DNA from: an uncultured Prolixibacteraceae bacterium
Lineage (GTDB): Bacteria > Bacteroidota > Bacteroidia > Bacteroidales > Prolixibacteraceae
DNA: 64,000 nucleotides
Reading direction: 5' to 3'
NCBI GenBank assembly: GCA_937915865.1
Contig: CALGIG010000010.1
Location: 1-64,000, forward strand
Position 1 is the stretch's first letter. Every line of letters begins with the position of its first letter. The position numbers and the translations under genes were made by a program. Of the stretch, positions 1 through 7,795 are shown in pieces. The notes beneath the pieces are model-generated. The model did not search any database, was not told the origin of the DNA, and worked only from the letters and a program-made list of their open reading frames with translations.

Positions 1-605
1 GGCTTCGACGTGAGCTCAGCCGAACGGGAGGTTTGGAGGGGGCTTTGAAGAGGGGAGGTGGTCGCGAAGGATTGGAGTTCTGGAAATTAATGGTAATAAC
101 AAGGTGAGCTTATGCAGCCATAAAGTCCCCCGTTTGGGGGATTAGGGGGCTGAAGAGACATTGGCAAACCAAACCTAACAGGTTTCGAAAACCTGTTAGG
201 TTTAGGAAAAAAAGCCTCACCCCCTTACCCCTCCCCAAAAAGGGAGGGGAGATTGGTCGGCATAGTGCGAAAAATTGTTTTTTGAACGTGAAGATATTGT
301 GAGCCTATACGGCCTAATGCCTCACCCTTCGGGGGAGGTTTGGAGGGGGCTTTGAAGAGGGGAGATGGTCGCAAAGGATTGGAGTTCTGAAAATTAATGG
401 TGATAACAAGGTGAGCTTATGCGGCCATAAAGTCCCCCGTTTGGGGGATTAGGAGGCTGAAGATACATCGGCAAACCAAATCTAACAGGTTTAAAAGTTC
501 TGAAATTAATGGAATACGTGTTTTGGGGTTTTACCCGGAAAGTCTGCCCAAACCGATCGTTATCGGGGAGGGTGGGGCTTTCTGTATACACAAAGAATAA
601 ACAGG
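1..605. repeat. Intergenic repeat block, copies R1 and R2 of a 307-bp unit
   Basis: There is no credible gene here. Positions 31-284 are a 5'-truncated copy (R1) and 285 to about 492 a 3'-truncated copy (R2) of a unit seen complete at 1771-2077. Landmarks are GTTTGGAGG at 31 and 338, and AACGTGAAGATATTGTGAGCC at 285. The unit holds several short GC-rich inverted repeats: TCCCCC/GGGGGA around 126-141, AAACCTAACAGGTTT at 171-185 against its complement at 189-203, and CCCCTCCC/GGGAGGGG around 230-251. R2 has lost the second arm of the AAACCTAACAGG palindrome. The short reverse-strand open frames here are repeat sequence and not genes. Confidence 0.85.
171..203. repeat. Perfect 15-bp inverted repeat inside R1
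   Basis: AAACCTAACAGGTTT (171-185) and its exact complement (189-203) are separated by CGA. Identical palindromes recur at 1964-1996 and 2271-2303. It could fold into a stable hairpin in either strand. There is no T-run right after it, so a simple terminator is not certain. Confidence 0.8.
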
Positions 606-1154
606 ATGAATGATATTTTAAAATTTGAAGAGATAGAACAACTGTTTCTCACGCTTCGTGGTGAGAAGGTGATACTGGACTGTGATGTTGCCGATTTGTT
701 TGAAATAGGCAACAGGTTGGTAAGGGATACGGTAAAAAAGAACCCCGATAAATTCCCGGATGGATATATGATACATACAAAGAAAAAAGAGAAAGAAGAA
801 TTGATCAGAAATTTTGACAGGCTCTGCACATTGAGGTATTCAACTACTTGTCCGCTGGCTTTTTCCATGAAAGGGCTTTGTATGCTGGCTACCCTATTGA
901 AAAGTGAAAAGGCCGCGCAAATCACTTTGGATATGGTAGATACATTCGCCCGGATACAGGACCTTGCTCAAATCATGAAAAAAATATCGGGGATAAACGA
1001 TAATATGGATAAGAAAAAGCTGATGAAAAGAAGCGGTGGAATTCTGACCGAACTTTTTGGCAATGATATGCTCCAGGATGGATCAGAATCGGGCATTGAG
1101 TTGAATTTTACTTTGTTAAGTTTCAAGCATAAAGTTCAAATTGAAGAGATGTAA
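606..1154 (+). CDS. ORF6N-domain DNA-binding protein
   Basis: This 182-aa protein carries an ORF6N domain at about residues 8-100. The characteristic run is LRGEKVILDCDVADLFEI (17-34), followed by the VRDTVKKNPDKFPDGYMI segment (39-56), which matches the family pattern of an N-terminal strand, a D-x-D-x-A-x-L/F helix and a K-x-N-x-x-x-F-P motif. ORF6N domains are known from phage and mobile-element regulators and from many chromosomal Bacteroidota loci and are thought to bind DNA. The C-terminal part (about 110-182) is helical and charged with no recognised domain. The gene lies between copies of the 307-bp repeat, upstream of a GxxExxY gene, which fits an accessory island. The specific role is unknown. 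Confidence 0.8.
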   Translation: MNDILKFEEIEQLFLTLRGEKVILDCDVADLFEIGNRLVRDTVKKNPDKFPDGYMIHTKKKEKEELIRNFDRLCTLRYSTTCPLAFSMKGLCMLATLLKSEKAAQITLDMVDTFARIQDLAQIMKKISGINDNMDKKKLMKRSGGILTELFGNDMLQDGSESGIELNFTLLSFKHKVQIEEM

Positions 1155-1212
1155 AATACATGTGAGCTTTGCTCTACACGTAGGTGGTAAACAACTTAAA
1201 TAACAAAATGCA

Positions 1213-1590
1213 ATGACAGGAAATGAAATTTCATCAAAAATTATAGAGGCTGCCACAGAAGTTCATAAACTACTTGGTCCCGGACTTCTGGAAAGCACTT
1301 ACGAGTATTGCCTGGTTTACGAATTGAAACAACATGGGCTGGAAGTTAAACAGCATGTTTCACTACCACTCATTTATAAAAATGTGAAGCTGGAAGCTGG
1401 GTACCGCATTGACCTGTTGGTGGAGGATAGCGTAATAGTAGTAATAAAAACAGTTAATACACTGGCCGATATTGATATGGCCCAACTGCTGACTTATTTG
1501 AAACTCAAGAATGTTAATTATGGCTTATTGATAAATTTTAATTCGGTGGAACTGAAACATGAAATGAAAATAGTAGAAATGGGCGCCTGA
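1213..1590 (+). CDS. GxxExxY-family (PD-(D/E)XK-like) protein with an altered active-site motif
   Basis: This 125-aa protein has the family signature GLLESTY (residues 24-30), the preceding A-T-E-V-H-K-x-L-G-P-G helix, and the late AQLLTYLKL and YGLLINF segments. The family belongs to the PD-(D/E)XK nuclease-like fold and has no well-established physiological role. The usual core reads Y-R-x-D-L-L-V followed by V-I-V-E-L-K. Here the Asp is kept (YRIDLLV), but the Glu-x-Lys strand reads VIVVIK, so the expected catalytic Glu is Val. That would probably abolish metal-dependent cleavage. It follows the ORF6N gene by 58 bp on the same strand, and both are bracketed by repeats. It may be a decayed or non-catalytic family member. 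Confidence 0.85.
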   Translation: MTGNEISSKIIEAATEVHKLLGPGLLESTYEYCLVYELKQHGLEVKQHVSLPLIYKNVKLEAGYRIDLLVEDSVIVVIKTVNTLADIDMAQLLTYLKLKNVNYGLLINFNSVELKHEMKIVEMGA

Positions 1591-2694
1591 AAAATTGGTA
1601 AAGAAGCCCGATCCCCAACTCCCGGCAAACCGGGACAAGCTCTTCCCCAAAATGGGAAAGGGAGTCGGGGCAGCGAAGCGATAAAGTTAGTTCATTGAAT
1701 GTTGGAGAAGCCTCCCCCAACCCCCTCCCAAAGAGGGGGCTTAAAAACGGTTGCTGAAAATTGTTCTTTGAACGTGAAGATATTGTGAGCCTTTAAGTCC
1801 TAAAGCCTCACCCTTCGGGGGAGGTTTGGAGGGGGCTTTGAAGAGGGGAGATGGTCGCGAAGGATTGGAGTTCTGGAAATTAATGGTAATAACAAGGTGA
1901 GCTTATGCAGCCATAAAGTCCCCCGTTTGGGGGATTAGGGGGCTGAAGAGACATTGGCAAACCAAACCTAACAGGTTTCGAAAACCTGTTAGGTTTAGGA
2001 AAAAAAGCCTCACCCCCTTACCCCTCCCCAAAAAGGGAGGGGAGATTGGTCGGCATAGTGCGAAAAATTGTTTTTTGAACGTGAAGATATTGTGAGCCTT
2101 TAAGTCCTAAAGCCTCACCCTTCGGGGGAGGTTTGGAGGGGGCTTTGAAGAGGGGAGATGGTCGCGAAGGATTGGAGTTCTGGAAATTAATGGTAATAAC
2201 AAGGTGAGCTTATGCAGCCATAAAGTCCCCCGTTTGGGGGATTAGGGGGCTGAAGAGACATTGGCAAACCAAACCTAACAGGTTTCGAAAACCTGTTAGG
2301 TTTAGGAAAAAAAGCCTCCCCCAACCCCCTCCCAAAGAGGGGGCTTAAAGAGGTGAAGCGCAGGAAAAATGTTCGTTTTAACAGAATGAATTGAGAATAT
2401 ATGCGGCCTTAAAGTCCCCCGTTTGGGGGATTTAGGGGGCTTCTAAAAGCCTCACCCTTCGGGGGAGGTTTGGAGGGGGCTTTGAAGAGGAGGGGTGTTC
2501 GCGAAGGATTAAGTTCTGAAATTTAATGAAATAGGTGGTTCGGTCCATACTTTCCCATTACAGGAGAGGTTTGGCAGATATAAAAGAAAAAGCACGTAAC
2601 TGTGTTTTGGTGTAGAATAATAAACCGCATGATTCTCTTTGTCCCTCTTGGTTGGAGGGTTACAAAAGGGTGGTGCGAAAGAGAAATATAAAAA
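1591..2694. repeat. Intergenic repeat block, copies R3-R5
   Basis: No gene is supported in these 1.1 kb. R3 (1771-2077) is a complete 307-bp unit. R4 (2078 to about 2316) follows head-to-tail with near identity and then switches to a CCTCCCCCAACCCC module that also occurs at about 1711-1744. R5 (about 2405-2520) is a rearranged partial copy. The tail from 2520 to 2694 is AT-richer leader sequence in front of the thioredoxin-like gene and shows no strong promoter match. The head-to-tail repeats with near-identical sequence indicate recent duplication. Confidence 0.85.
1771..2077. repeat. Complete 307-bp repeat unit R3 (tandem with R4 at 2078)
   Basis: The unit runs from AACGTGAAGATATTG at 1771 to the base before the next AACGTG at 2078, a period of 307. 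The same landmark spacing (GTTTGGA to the next AACGTG = 254 bp) holds in R1. The unit contains four short inverted repeats and no open frame of note. Confidence 0.85.
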
Positions 2695-4023
2695 ATGAAA
2701 CAAGGATTGGTAATAGTATTATTGTTGATTGCAAGTGCGGTACAAGCCCAGGTGCAAACACTTAATGGCTCATTTCCTCAGCTTAAAAACAAAGAGATTG
2801 TATTAAAAGGGTACGATGGTTTACAGGAAAAAGAGCTTGCCAAAACACTGTGCGACAGTGAAGGGTATTTCACATTGAGCTACCCGGCCAGTTATACAGG
2901 CGCAGCTTTGTTGCAATTGAATGGCTCCGAAAATTCAATTGTATTGCTCAATCGCGAGAATTTCTTAATGAATTGGCCGGACACAAAAGACATCAATACC
3001 TTGGCTTTCGTAAATTCTCAGGAAAACGAAGCCTTTATAAAAGGTTACATCATTAACTGGAGCGCCGAACAAAAACTTGCAGGGCTGAATTACCTGTTGC
3101 CGCAATACGAAAAATTTCCTGAAAAATACCAGTGGCTAAAACAGGAAACAGCTTTTCAGAAAAAACAGTTTGAAGAATTTGTGAACCAGCAACCTGGAAC
3201 AAGTTATGTGTCATATTACCTGAAAATCAGGAAGTTTGTGAACGATATGACACAAACAATCCAAAAAGGGAACGGGAGCATACCACAATATGAAGCGTAT
3301 TTTAAAAATATAAATTTTAGTGACGACCGCTTGTGGCATTCGGGAATGGTAGCCGATTTGTTTGCTGGTATTTACCAGTTGATGGCAAATGATAAAGACA
3401 CGGTTAATATCAGGGCTCGCATGAATAAAATTTCGGATTCATGGATAAAGAGTTTGAGCTTAAATTCGATTAAGCAGCAAGAGGTAGCCGAATACTGCTT
3501 TAAAGTGCTTGAACAGCAAAACCGGATAGCAAACTCGGAATATATTGCCAAAACCATGCTCGATCAATCAGGTTGTCAGCTCGACTCAAAGCGGACCAAT
3601 TTATTTGAGCAATACCGAAAAATGGCTATTGGCAACAAAGCCCCTGAAATTGAATTACCAAAGGGAAAAAAGCTTAGCGAACTTAATAGTATGTACAAGC
3701 TGGTGGTGTTTGGCGCCAGCTGGTGCCCCAATTGCCAACGGGACTATCCTTCGCTGGTGGGCGCTTATAAACGTTTGAATGAGAAATATAGCATTGATGT
3801 TGTGTATGTGTCGCTTGATAACGATACAAAAGCTTTTCAGGAATTTTATAAAGAAGCCCCATTCATAACTTATTGTGATACAAAAGGCTGGGAGAGCAAG
3901 CCGGTAAAAGACTATTTCGTTTTTGCAACTCCAACCTATTTTTTACTCGACAAGGATTTGAAAATAGTGGCGAAGCCAAAAAATCCGGAGGAAGTTAACG
4001 GTTTTCTAATAGTAAAGCATTGA
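2695..4023 (+). CDS. TlpA-like thioredoxin-fold protein with N-terminal DUF4369-like region
   Basis: This 442-aa secreted protein has a signal peptide at residues 1-18 (ends VQAQ). Residues 20-110 form a beta-rich region of the kind (DUF4369-like) that commonly precedes thioredoxin domains in Bacteroidota. Residues about 315-435 are a thioredoxin/AhpC-TSA domain with the redox motif ASWCPNCQRDYP near residues 342-353 and a cis-Pro segment FATPTYFLLD. Such proteins act in the periplasm as thiol-disulfide reductases, often for cytochrome c maturation or oxidative repair. No cytochrome gene is adjacent. ATG at 2695 gives the signal peptide directly. Both cysteines are intact, so activity is plausible; the substrate is unknown. 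Confidence 0.85.
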   Translation: MKQGLVIVLLLIASAVQAQVQTLNGSFPQLKNKEIVLKGYDGLQEKELAKTLCDSEGYFTLSYPASYTGAALLQLNGSENSIVLLNRENFLMNWPDTKDINTLAFVNSQENEAFIKGYIINWSAEQKLAGLNYLLPQYEKFPEKYQWLKQETAFQKKQFEEFVNQQPGTSYVSYYLKIRKFVNDMTQTIQKGNGSIPQYEAYFKNINFSDDRLWHSGMVADLFAGIYQLMANDKDTVNIRARMNKISDSWIKSLSLNSIKQQEVAEYCFKVLEQQNRIANSEYIAKTMLDQSGCQLDSKRTNLFEQYRKMAIGNKAPEIELPKGKKLSELNSMYKLVVFGASWCPNCQRDYPSLVGAYKRLNEKYSIDVVYVSLDNDTKAFQEFYKEAPFITYCDTKGWESKPVKDYFVFATPTYFLLDKDLKIVAKPKNPEEVNGFLIVKH

Positions 4024-4117
4024 TTGACTGATGAAGCAGGTTTTGTTCTATGAGTGTAAATATTTAGAACTCCTAACATAAAACAGGTTAATAGAAACAT
4101 TTAAAAATTTGACACCG

Positions 4118-6337
4118 ATGAAAATGAAATTAATAATTCTCAACTTGTTATTGTTTGCCACTGTGGCTGTGCTGGCGCAGGAGTCGGCTGTTACCGCAGG
4201 TGGTGAGGCTACCGGCGCCGGAGGATCGCAGAGTTACTCACTCGGACAGGTGTTGTATGTTTGGGAAGGGCCTGCAGCGGGTAAGATAGAAGGCCTTGGG
4301 GTACAACAATCGTACATCAATTTGTGGGAAGGTTACAGCTCAACCAACTGGGGACTGGCTTCCAACTGGTTGCTTAACGCAGTGCCTGCGACAGGCGAAA
4401 ATGTGGTTTTTGATTTGAGCCCCTACAATCACCTGGTGCTCGATCAGAACCGTACAATTGGCAACCTTATAAATTCGCAGGCTACTTACCGCACTGTTTT
4501 GAACGGGAATAGCCTAACCCTAAACGGTTCGTTCGACCAAACCAATAATGCTAAGGTTGATGCATCGGCCACCGGGTCAACCCTTACTTTCGCAGGTACG
4601 GCGACCCAAATTATTCCTTCGGCAACCTTTTACAACGACAATGCCTATAACCTGGCTGTGGCTAACTCTCATAATGTTACACTTTACGGAAGTTTGAACC
4701 TGTTAGGCGCTCTTTCGGCCACTTCGGGATACCTTGATGGTGTTTCTCAGTCGCCCTCGGTAACTTATGGCGGTACCTCGTCGCAAACTATTGAAAGCAA
4801 TACATGGCTGAACGACCAGGTTTATAAATTAACTATTGACAATGGCACTGGTGTCACCAATAATGCAGAACTCACTGTGCCAAATAACCTTATTATTAAT
4901 TCGGGCGCTTTATTTACAATAGCCCCAGACAAAACGTTAACAGTTAACGGTACTCTGACCAATAGTTCAGGGACCGGAGGTTTTGTGTTAGGTTCGTCGT
5001 CTGCCGGAACGGCATCGTTGCTGCATAATACCGATAATGTACCTGGTACAGCTCAGCGCTATATCGATGGTACTGCTTCAGCATGGCATTTTTTGTCGGC
5101 ACCGCTTTCAGGACAGACTATAAAAGGTACCGAATGGACCCCATCGGGTACTTACGGCGATGGAACAGGTTACGACCTTTATGTGTGGGACGAACCTACT
5201 TCGTGCTGGGTATATAACCTCAATTTAACCGTGACTCCTACCTGGCCGGGAGTTCACCCGCAAACCACTTTTGTTCCTGGCCGGGGCTACCTGTATGCGG
5301 TGCAGGCCACTACTCCTACCAAACAATTTGTAGGTAGCCTCAACAATGGCACCGTGTCGTACAGCCTTACGAGTTCAGCAACAGGGGCCAACAAACAGTT
5401 CAACTTTATTGGTAACCCGTACCCGAGTAGTGTCGACTGGAACCTTGATGCAGGCTTCAGCCGCTCAATGCTTGCCCTTAGCGGCGCCGGATACGATATG
5501 TGGACATGGAGCAGCTCTGCCGACAATTATGGGGTGTATAATTCGGCAACTGGTGCAGGCACCAACAATGTCACCCGGTACATTGCCCCCATGCAAGGGT
5601 TCTTTGTTAAGGCCACATCGGCAGGTACATTTAGCTTCAACAATGCTGCGCGTGTGCATACCGGGGCCAGCGCCTGGTTAAAATCAAAAGAGGTGAATAC
5701 TGAAGAAAATATATTCCGAACTACGGTTACCTCACCATCGGTTAAAGGACAGGATGAAGTATTGCTGATTTTTGGCTACAATAAAAACGAAGACGGGGCG
5801 AAGAAAATGTTTAGCGAAGTAAAAACTGCGCCAAGCCTCTATCTGCCTTCAGGGAGCGAAAATTATTCGGTGCGTTACCTTACCGATACAAAAGATAACA
5901 AACAAGTATTGTTGAGTTTCAAAGCGGGCAACAACGGTAATTATACCCTTAACTTTTCGATACCCGATACAATGAAAACTGTTTTGCTTGAAGATAAACT
6001 GACCAGTACTGTTGAAGACATTAAACAAACCGGTAAGTATAACTTTAGTAGTACTACAAGCGACAATACGAACCGCTTTGTGATCCATTTTGCAGAAATA
6101 GAAAACACAACTGAAATACCTGTCTCTGTCTATCTGTCGGGTGGGCAGATTGTTGTAGATGCCAGTTCGCTTGACGAAAACTTTACGGCAAGGATTTATG
6201 ATACCAGTGGCAGACTTCTATTTGTCAAAAAATTATCGGGTGGACAGATAGAGAGTTTCCCGTTAAGGGTAAAAGGATTATACCTTATATCAGTAACAAC
6301 CGAGACCAGAAGTAAAGCTTTTAAGATAGTTAATTGA
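4118..6337 (+). CDS. Secreted T9SS cargo protein with type A C-terminal sorting domain
   Basis: I place the start at the ATG at 4118 (MKMKLIILN) and not at an in-frame TTG nine bases upstream, because it gives a normal signal peptide ending VLAQ. The N-terminus then reads ESAVTAGGEATGAGGSQSYSLGQV, a segment often found at the start of Bacteroidota surface proteins. The middle is low-complexity, Ser/Thr/Gly/Asn-rich and beta-strand-like, with repeated NLxLNG-type stretches as in adhesin-like or autotransporter-like passengers. The last about 75 residues form the sorting domain: VYLSGGQIVVDASS, then ARIYDTSGRLLF, then GLYLISVTTETRSKAFKIVN. This indicates export by the type IX system and surface attachment or release. 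No catalytic domain is visible. It sits 142 bp before the DUF4402 locus, but co-transcription is not shown. Confidence 0.85.
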   Translation: MKMKLIILNLLLFATVAVLAQESAVTAGGEATGAGGSQSYSLGQVLYVWEGPAAGKIEGLGVQQSYINLWEGYSSTNWGLASNWLLNAVPATGENVVFDLSPYNHLVLDQNRTIGNLINSQATYRTVLNGNSLTLNGSFDQTNNAKVDASATGSTLTFAGTATQIIPSATFYNDNAYNLAVANSHNVTLYGSLNLLGALSATSGYLDGVSQSPSVTYGGTSSQTIESNTWLNDQVYKLTIDNGTGVTNNAELTVPNNLIINSGALFTIAPDKTLTVNGTLTNSSGTGGFVLGSSSAGTASLLHNTDNVPGTAQRYIDGTASAWHFLSAPLSGQTIKGTEWTPSGTYGDGTGYDLYVWDEPTSCWVYNLNLTVTPTWPGVHPQTTFVPGRGYLYAVQATTPTKQFVGSLNNGTVSYSLTSSATGANKQFNFIGNPYPSSVDWNLDAGFSRSMLALSGAGYDMWTWSSSADNYGVYNSATGAGTNNVTRYIAPMQGFFVKATSAGTFSFNNAARVHTGASAWLKSKEVNTEENIFRTTVTSPSVKGQDEVLLIFGYNKNEDGAKKMFSEVKTAPSLYLPSGSENYSVRYLTDTKDNKQVLLSFKAGNNGNYTLNFSIPDTMKTVLLEDKLTSTVEDIKQTGKYNFSSTTSDNTNRFVIHFAEIENTTEIPVSVYLSGGQIVVDASSLDENFTARIYDTSGRLLFVKKLSGGQIESFPLRVKGLYLISVTTETRSKAFKIVN

Positions 6338-6392
6338 CCTTAAGTTTTAATTATTCATTAAAGAAAACAAATGACTAAAGAAGTTTTATTGC

Positions 6393-6406
6393 CGGAACAT
6401 GTTCCG
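6393..6406. promoter_or_regulatory. 14-bp perfect palindrome CGGAACATGTTCCG upstream of the DUF4402 locus
   Basis: The palindrome is centred about 80 bp before the first DUF4402 gene. The same core, AACATGTT, is found at 7071-7078, about 85 bp before the second DUF4402 gene. Position and symmetry suit a dimeric regulator site; no regulator gene is adjacent. Confidence 0.4.
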
Positions 6407-6479
6407 AAACTACACGATTGTATTAAAAGTGTTTTAACTCAGTTTTTTAAATTTTTTATTAACTATTAAAAATTAAAGT

Positions 6480-7013
6480 ATGAAGACAAAATTATTCTTT
6501 TTGCTTGCAGTTGTAGCAATTGCATTGTTGCCAACAACTTTGTTTGCCCAATCGGCTAGTACATCAGCCAGTGGTAGCGCCACTATCCTTACTCCAATTT
6601 CGATTGCGAATACTGTTGGTTTAAATTTTGGTTCAATGACACCCGGCACAGCCGGCGGTACCTGTGTGCTGTCAACAAATGCTGCTGCTCGTACAAAAAC
6701 CGGTGATGTAATTTTACTAACTACTCTTGCTACGGCAGCCAATGCTCACTTTACCGTTGGTGGCGAAGCCGGTGCAGCTTACACAATTACATTACCAAGT
6801 TCGCTTACTGTAACTCACGCAACTATTCCCGCTCAAACGATGACTGCTGATAATTTTTTAGCATATATAACATCGATATCAGCAGAAGGTACTATTGGTA
6901 CCCTTACTGGTGGCGCTGATTCGTTTGATGTAGGCGCTACTTTACATGTTGGCGCTGCACAAGTAAATGGTGTTTATAACGGGAGTTTTAATGTGTCAGT
7001 TACATACAATTAA
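6480..7013 (+). CDS. DUF4402 secreted protein, putative pilin-like subunit 1
   Basis: This 177-aa protein has a signal peptide at residues 1-23 (ends TLFAQ). The mature part matches the DUF4402 pattern: an early A-T-I-L-x-P-I strand, LNFGSMTPG (about 49-57), a central FTVGGEAGAAYTITLPS stretch, FDVGATLHVG, and the ending GVYNGSFNVSVTYN. DUF4402 domains are short all-beta secreted domains, often found beside pilus-type chaperones, so a pilin-like structural subunit is the working idea. This is the first of four paralogs in 3.4 kb and is followed by a PapD-like chaperone and an usher-like porin. The mature protein has one Cys (GTCVLS), so no internal disulfide is expected. The assembly role is inferred. 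Confidence 0.85.
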   Translation: MKTKLFFLLAVVAIALLPTTLFAQSASTSASGSATILTPISIANTVGLNFGSMTPGTAGGTCVLSTNAAARTKTGDVILLTTLATAANAHFTVGGEAGAAYTITLPSSLTVTHATIPAQTMTADNFLAYITSISAEGTIGTLTGGADSFDVGATLHVGAAQVNGVYNGSFNVSVTYN

Positions 7014-7070
7014 TTTGGCGGGTTTATCTTAAATCAGGTCTTAATGTTCAAATTACATGATTGGGAAGCG

Positions 7071-7078
7071 AACATGTT
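7071..7078. promoter_or_regulatory. AACATGTT half of the upstream palindrome motif
   Basis: This 8-bp palindromic core is identical to the centre of the 6393-6406 palindrome and stands at nearly the same distance before the next DUF4402 gene. It is short enough to occur by chance. Confidence 0.2.
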
Positions 7079-7165
7079 GCTTTACTCCACTCTCAAGAGT
7101 ATGCTAATGGTTTATAAGTAACATGGAGTTTCGTATCACAATTAAAATCAATAAATTACATGATT

Positions 7166-7705
7166 ATGAAAAAGCGTTTATTTTTTATCGTAGTATTTTT
7201 TGTATTTGCAGTAAGTACTTTTGCCCAGAATTCGATGTCATCCACTGCAAAGGCTGAAATAAGGTTACCATTAACAATTGTTGATGACCCTCTGGTACCG
7301 GCAGGAACAAATGCCTTGAATTTTGGTATTGTCAATGCAGGAACAACTTTAGGAACGGCAGTGTTATCGACCCAGAATGTTGAAAGTGCAACTGGTGGTG
7401 TAACCCTTATGTCAAGCGTAGCAACATCTGTTGCTTCGTTCAAAATTACAGGTACAGCCGGTAAAACTTATGCCCTAACCATTGTAACTCCTTCAGTTAG
7501 TATTAATGGTCCGGCAGGAAGTACTGCTATGACTGTTAACAGTTTCCTAACCCGTCCTACTTCAACAGGTTCTGATGCTTTAACAGGAACACTTGATGCT
7601 ACTGGAGCTGATATATTTAAAGTGGGAGGTACGTTAAACGTAGCTGCTAGTCAAATGGAAGGCCTATATACAGGTTCGTTCTCTGTTTCAGCCGTTTATA
7701 ACTAA
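7166..7705 (+). CDS. DUF4402 secreted protein, putative pilin-like subunit 2
   Basis: The start at 7166 (MKKRLFFIVVFF) is preferred over an ATG six bases upstream because it begins a compact signal peptide ending STFAQ; either is possible. The mature region has the same landmarks as its neighbour: AEIRLPLTIVDDP, LNFGIVNAGT, FKITGTAGKTYALTI, FKVGGTLNVAASQ and the ending GLYTGSFSVSAVYN. No cysteines remain in the mature protein. A strong hairpin follows at 7713-7740, so transcripts could stop or be processed after this gene. By family and context it is a secreted beta-sandwich subunit; its role in a fibre is inference. Confidence 0.85.
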   Translation: MKKRLFFIVVFFVFAVSTFAQNSMSSTAKAEIRLPLTIVDDPLVPAGTNALNFGIVNAGTTLGTAVLSTQNVESATGGVTLMSSVATSVASFKITGTAGKTYALTIVTPSVSINGPAGSTAMTVNSFLTRPTSTGSDALTGTLDATGADIFKVGGTLNVAASQMEGLYTGSFSVSAVYN

Positions 7706-7712
7706 TGCTTTT

Positions 7713-7740
7713 ATTCTCCGGCCCATACGGGCCGGAGAAT
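7713..7740 (+). terminator. Strong 12-bp stem hairpin after DUF4402 gene 2
   Basis: ATTCTCCGGCCC (7713-7724) pairs perfectly with GGGCCGGAGAAT (7729-7740) around an ATAC loop, followed by GTTTTCTCCC. It lies in the 90-bp gap before the next gene. It could be an intrinsic terminator with a weak U-tract, or an RNA stability/processing stem that sets unequal subunit levels. Confidence 0.55.
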
Positions 7741-7795
7741 GTTTTCTCCCGGATTATGATTCGGATGGTATTTAAAAATTTAAAAATCAGGAGAA

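Noticed and set aside
560..925. 121-codon reverse-strand frame opposite the ORF6N gene
   Set aside because: The forward frame has a clear ORF6N domain; the reverse frame has no family features and begins in repeat sequence.
1..2530. CRISPR array
   Set aside because: The repeats are 307 bp long and adjacent or truncated; there are no short repeats with unique spacers and no cas genes.
4109..4117. TTG start for the T9SS cargo protein
   Set aside because: The ATG at 4118 yields a standard signal peptide; the TTG adds only three residues.
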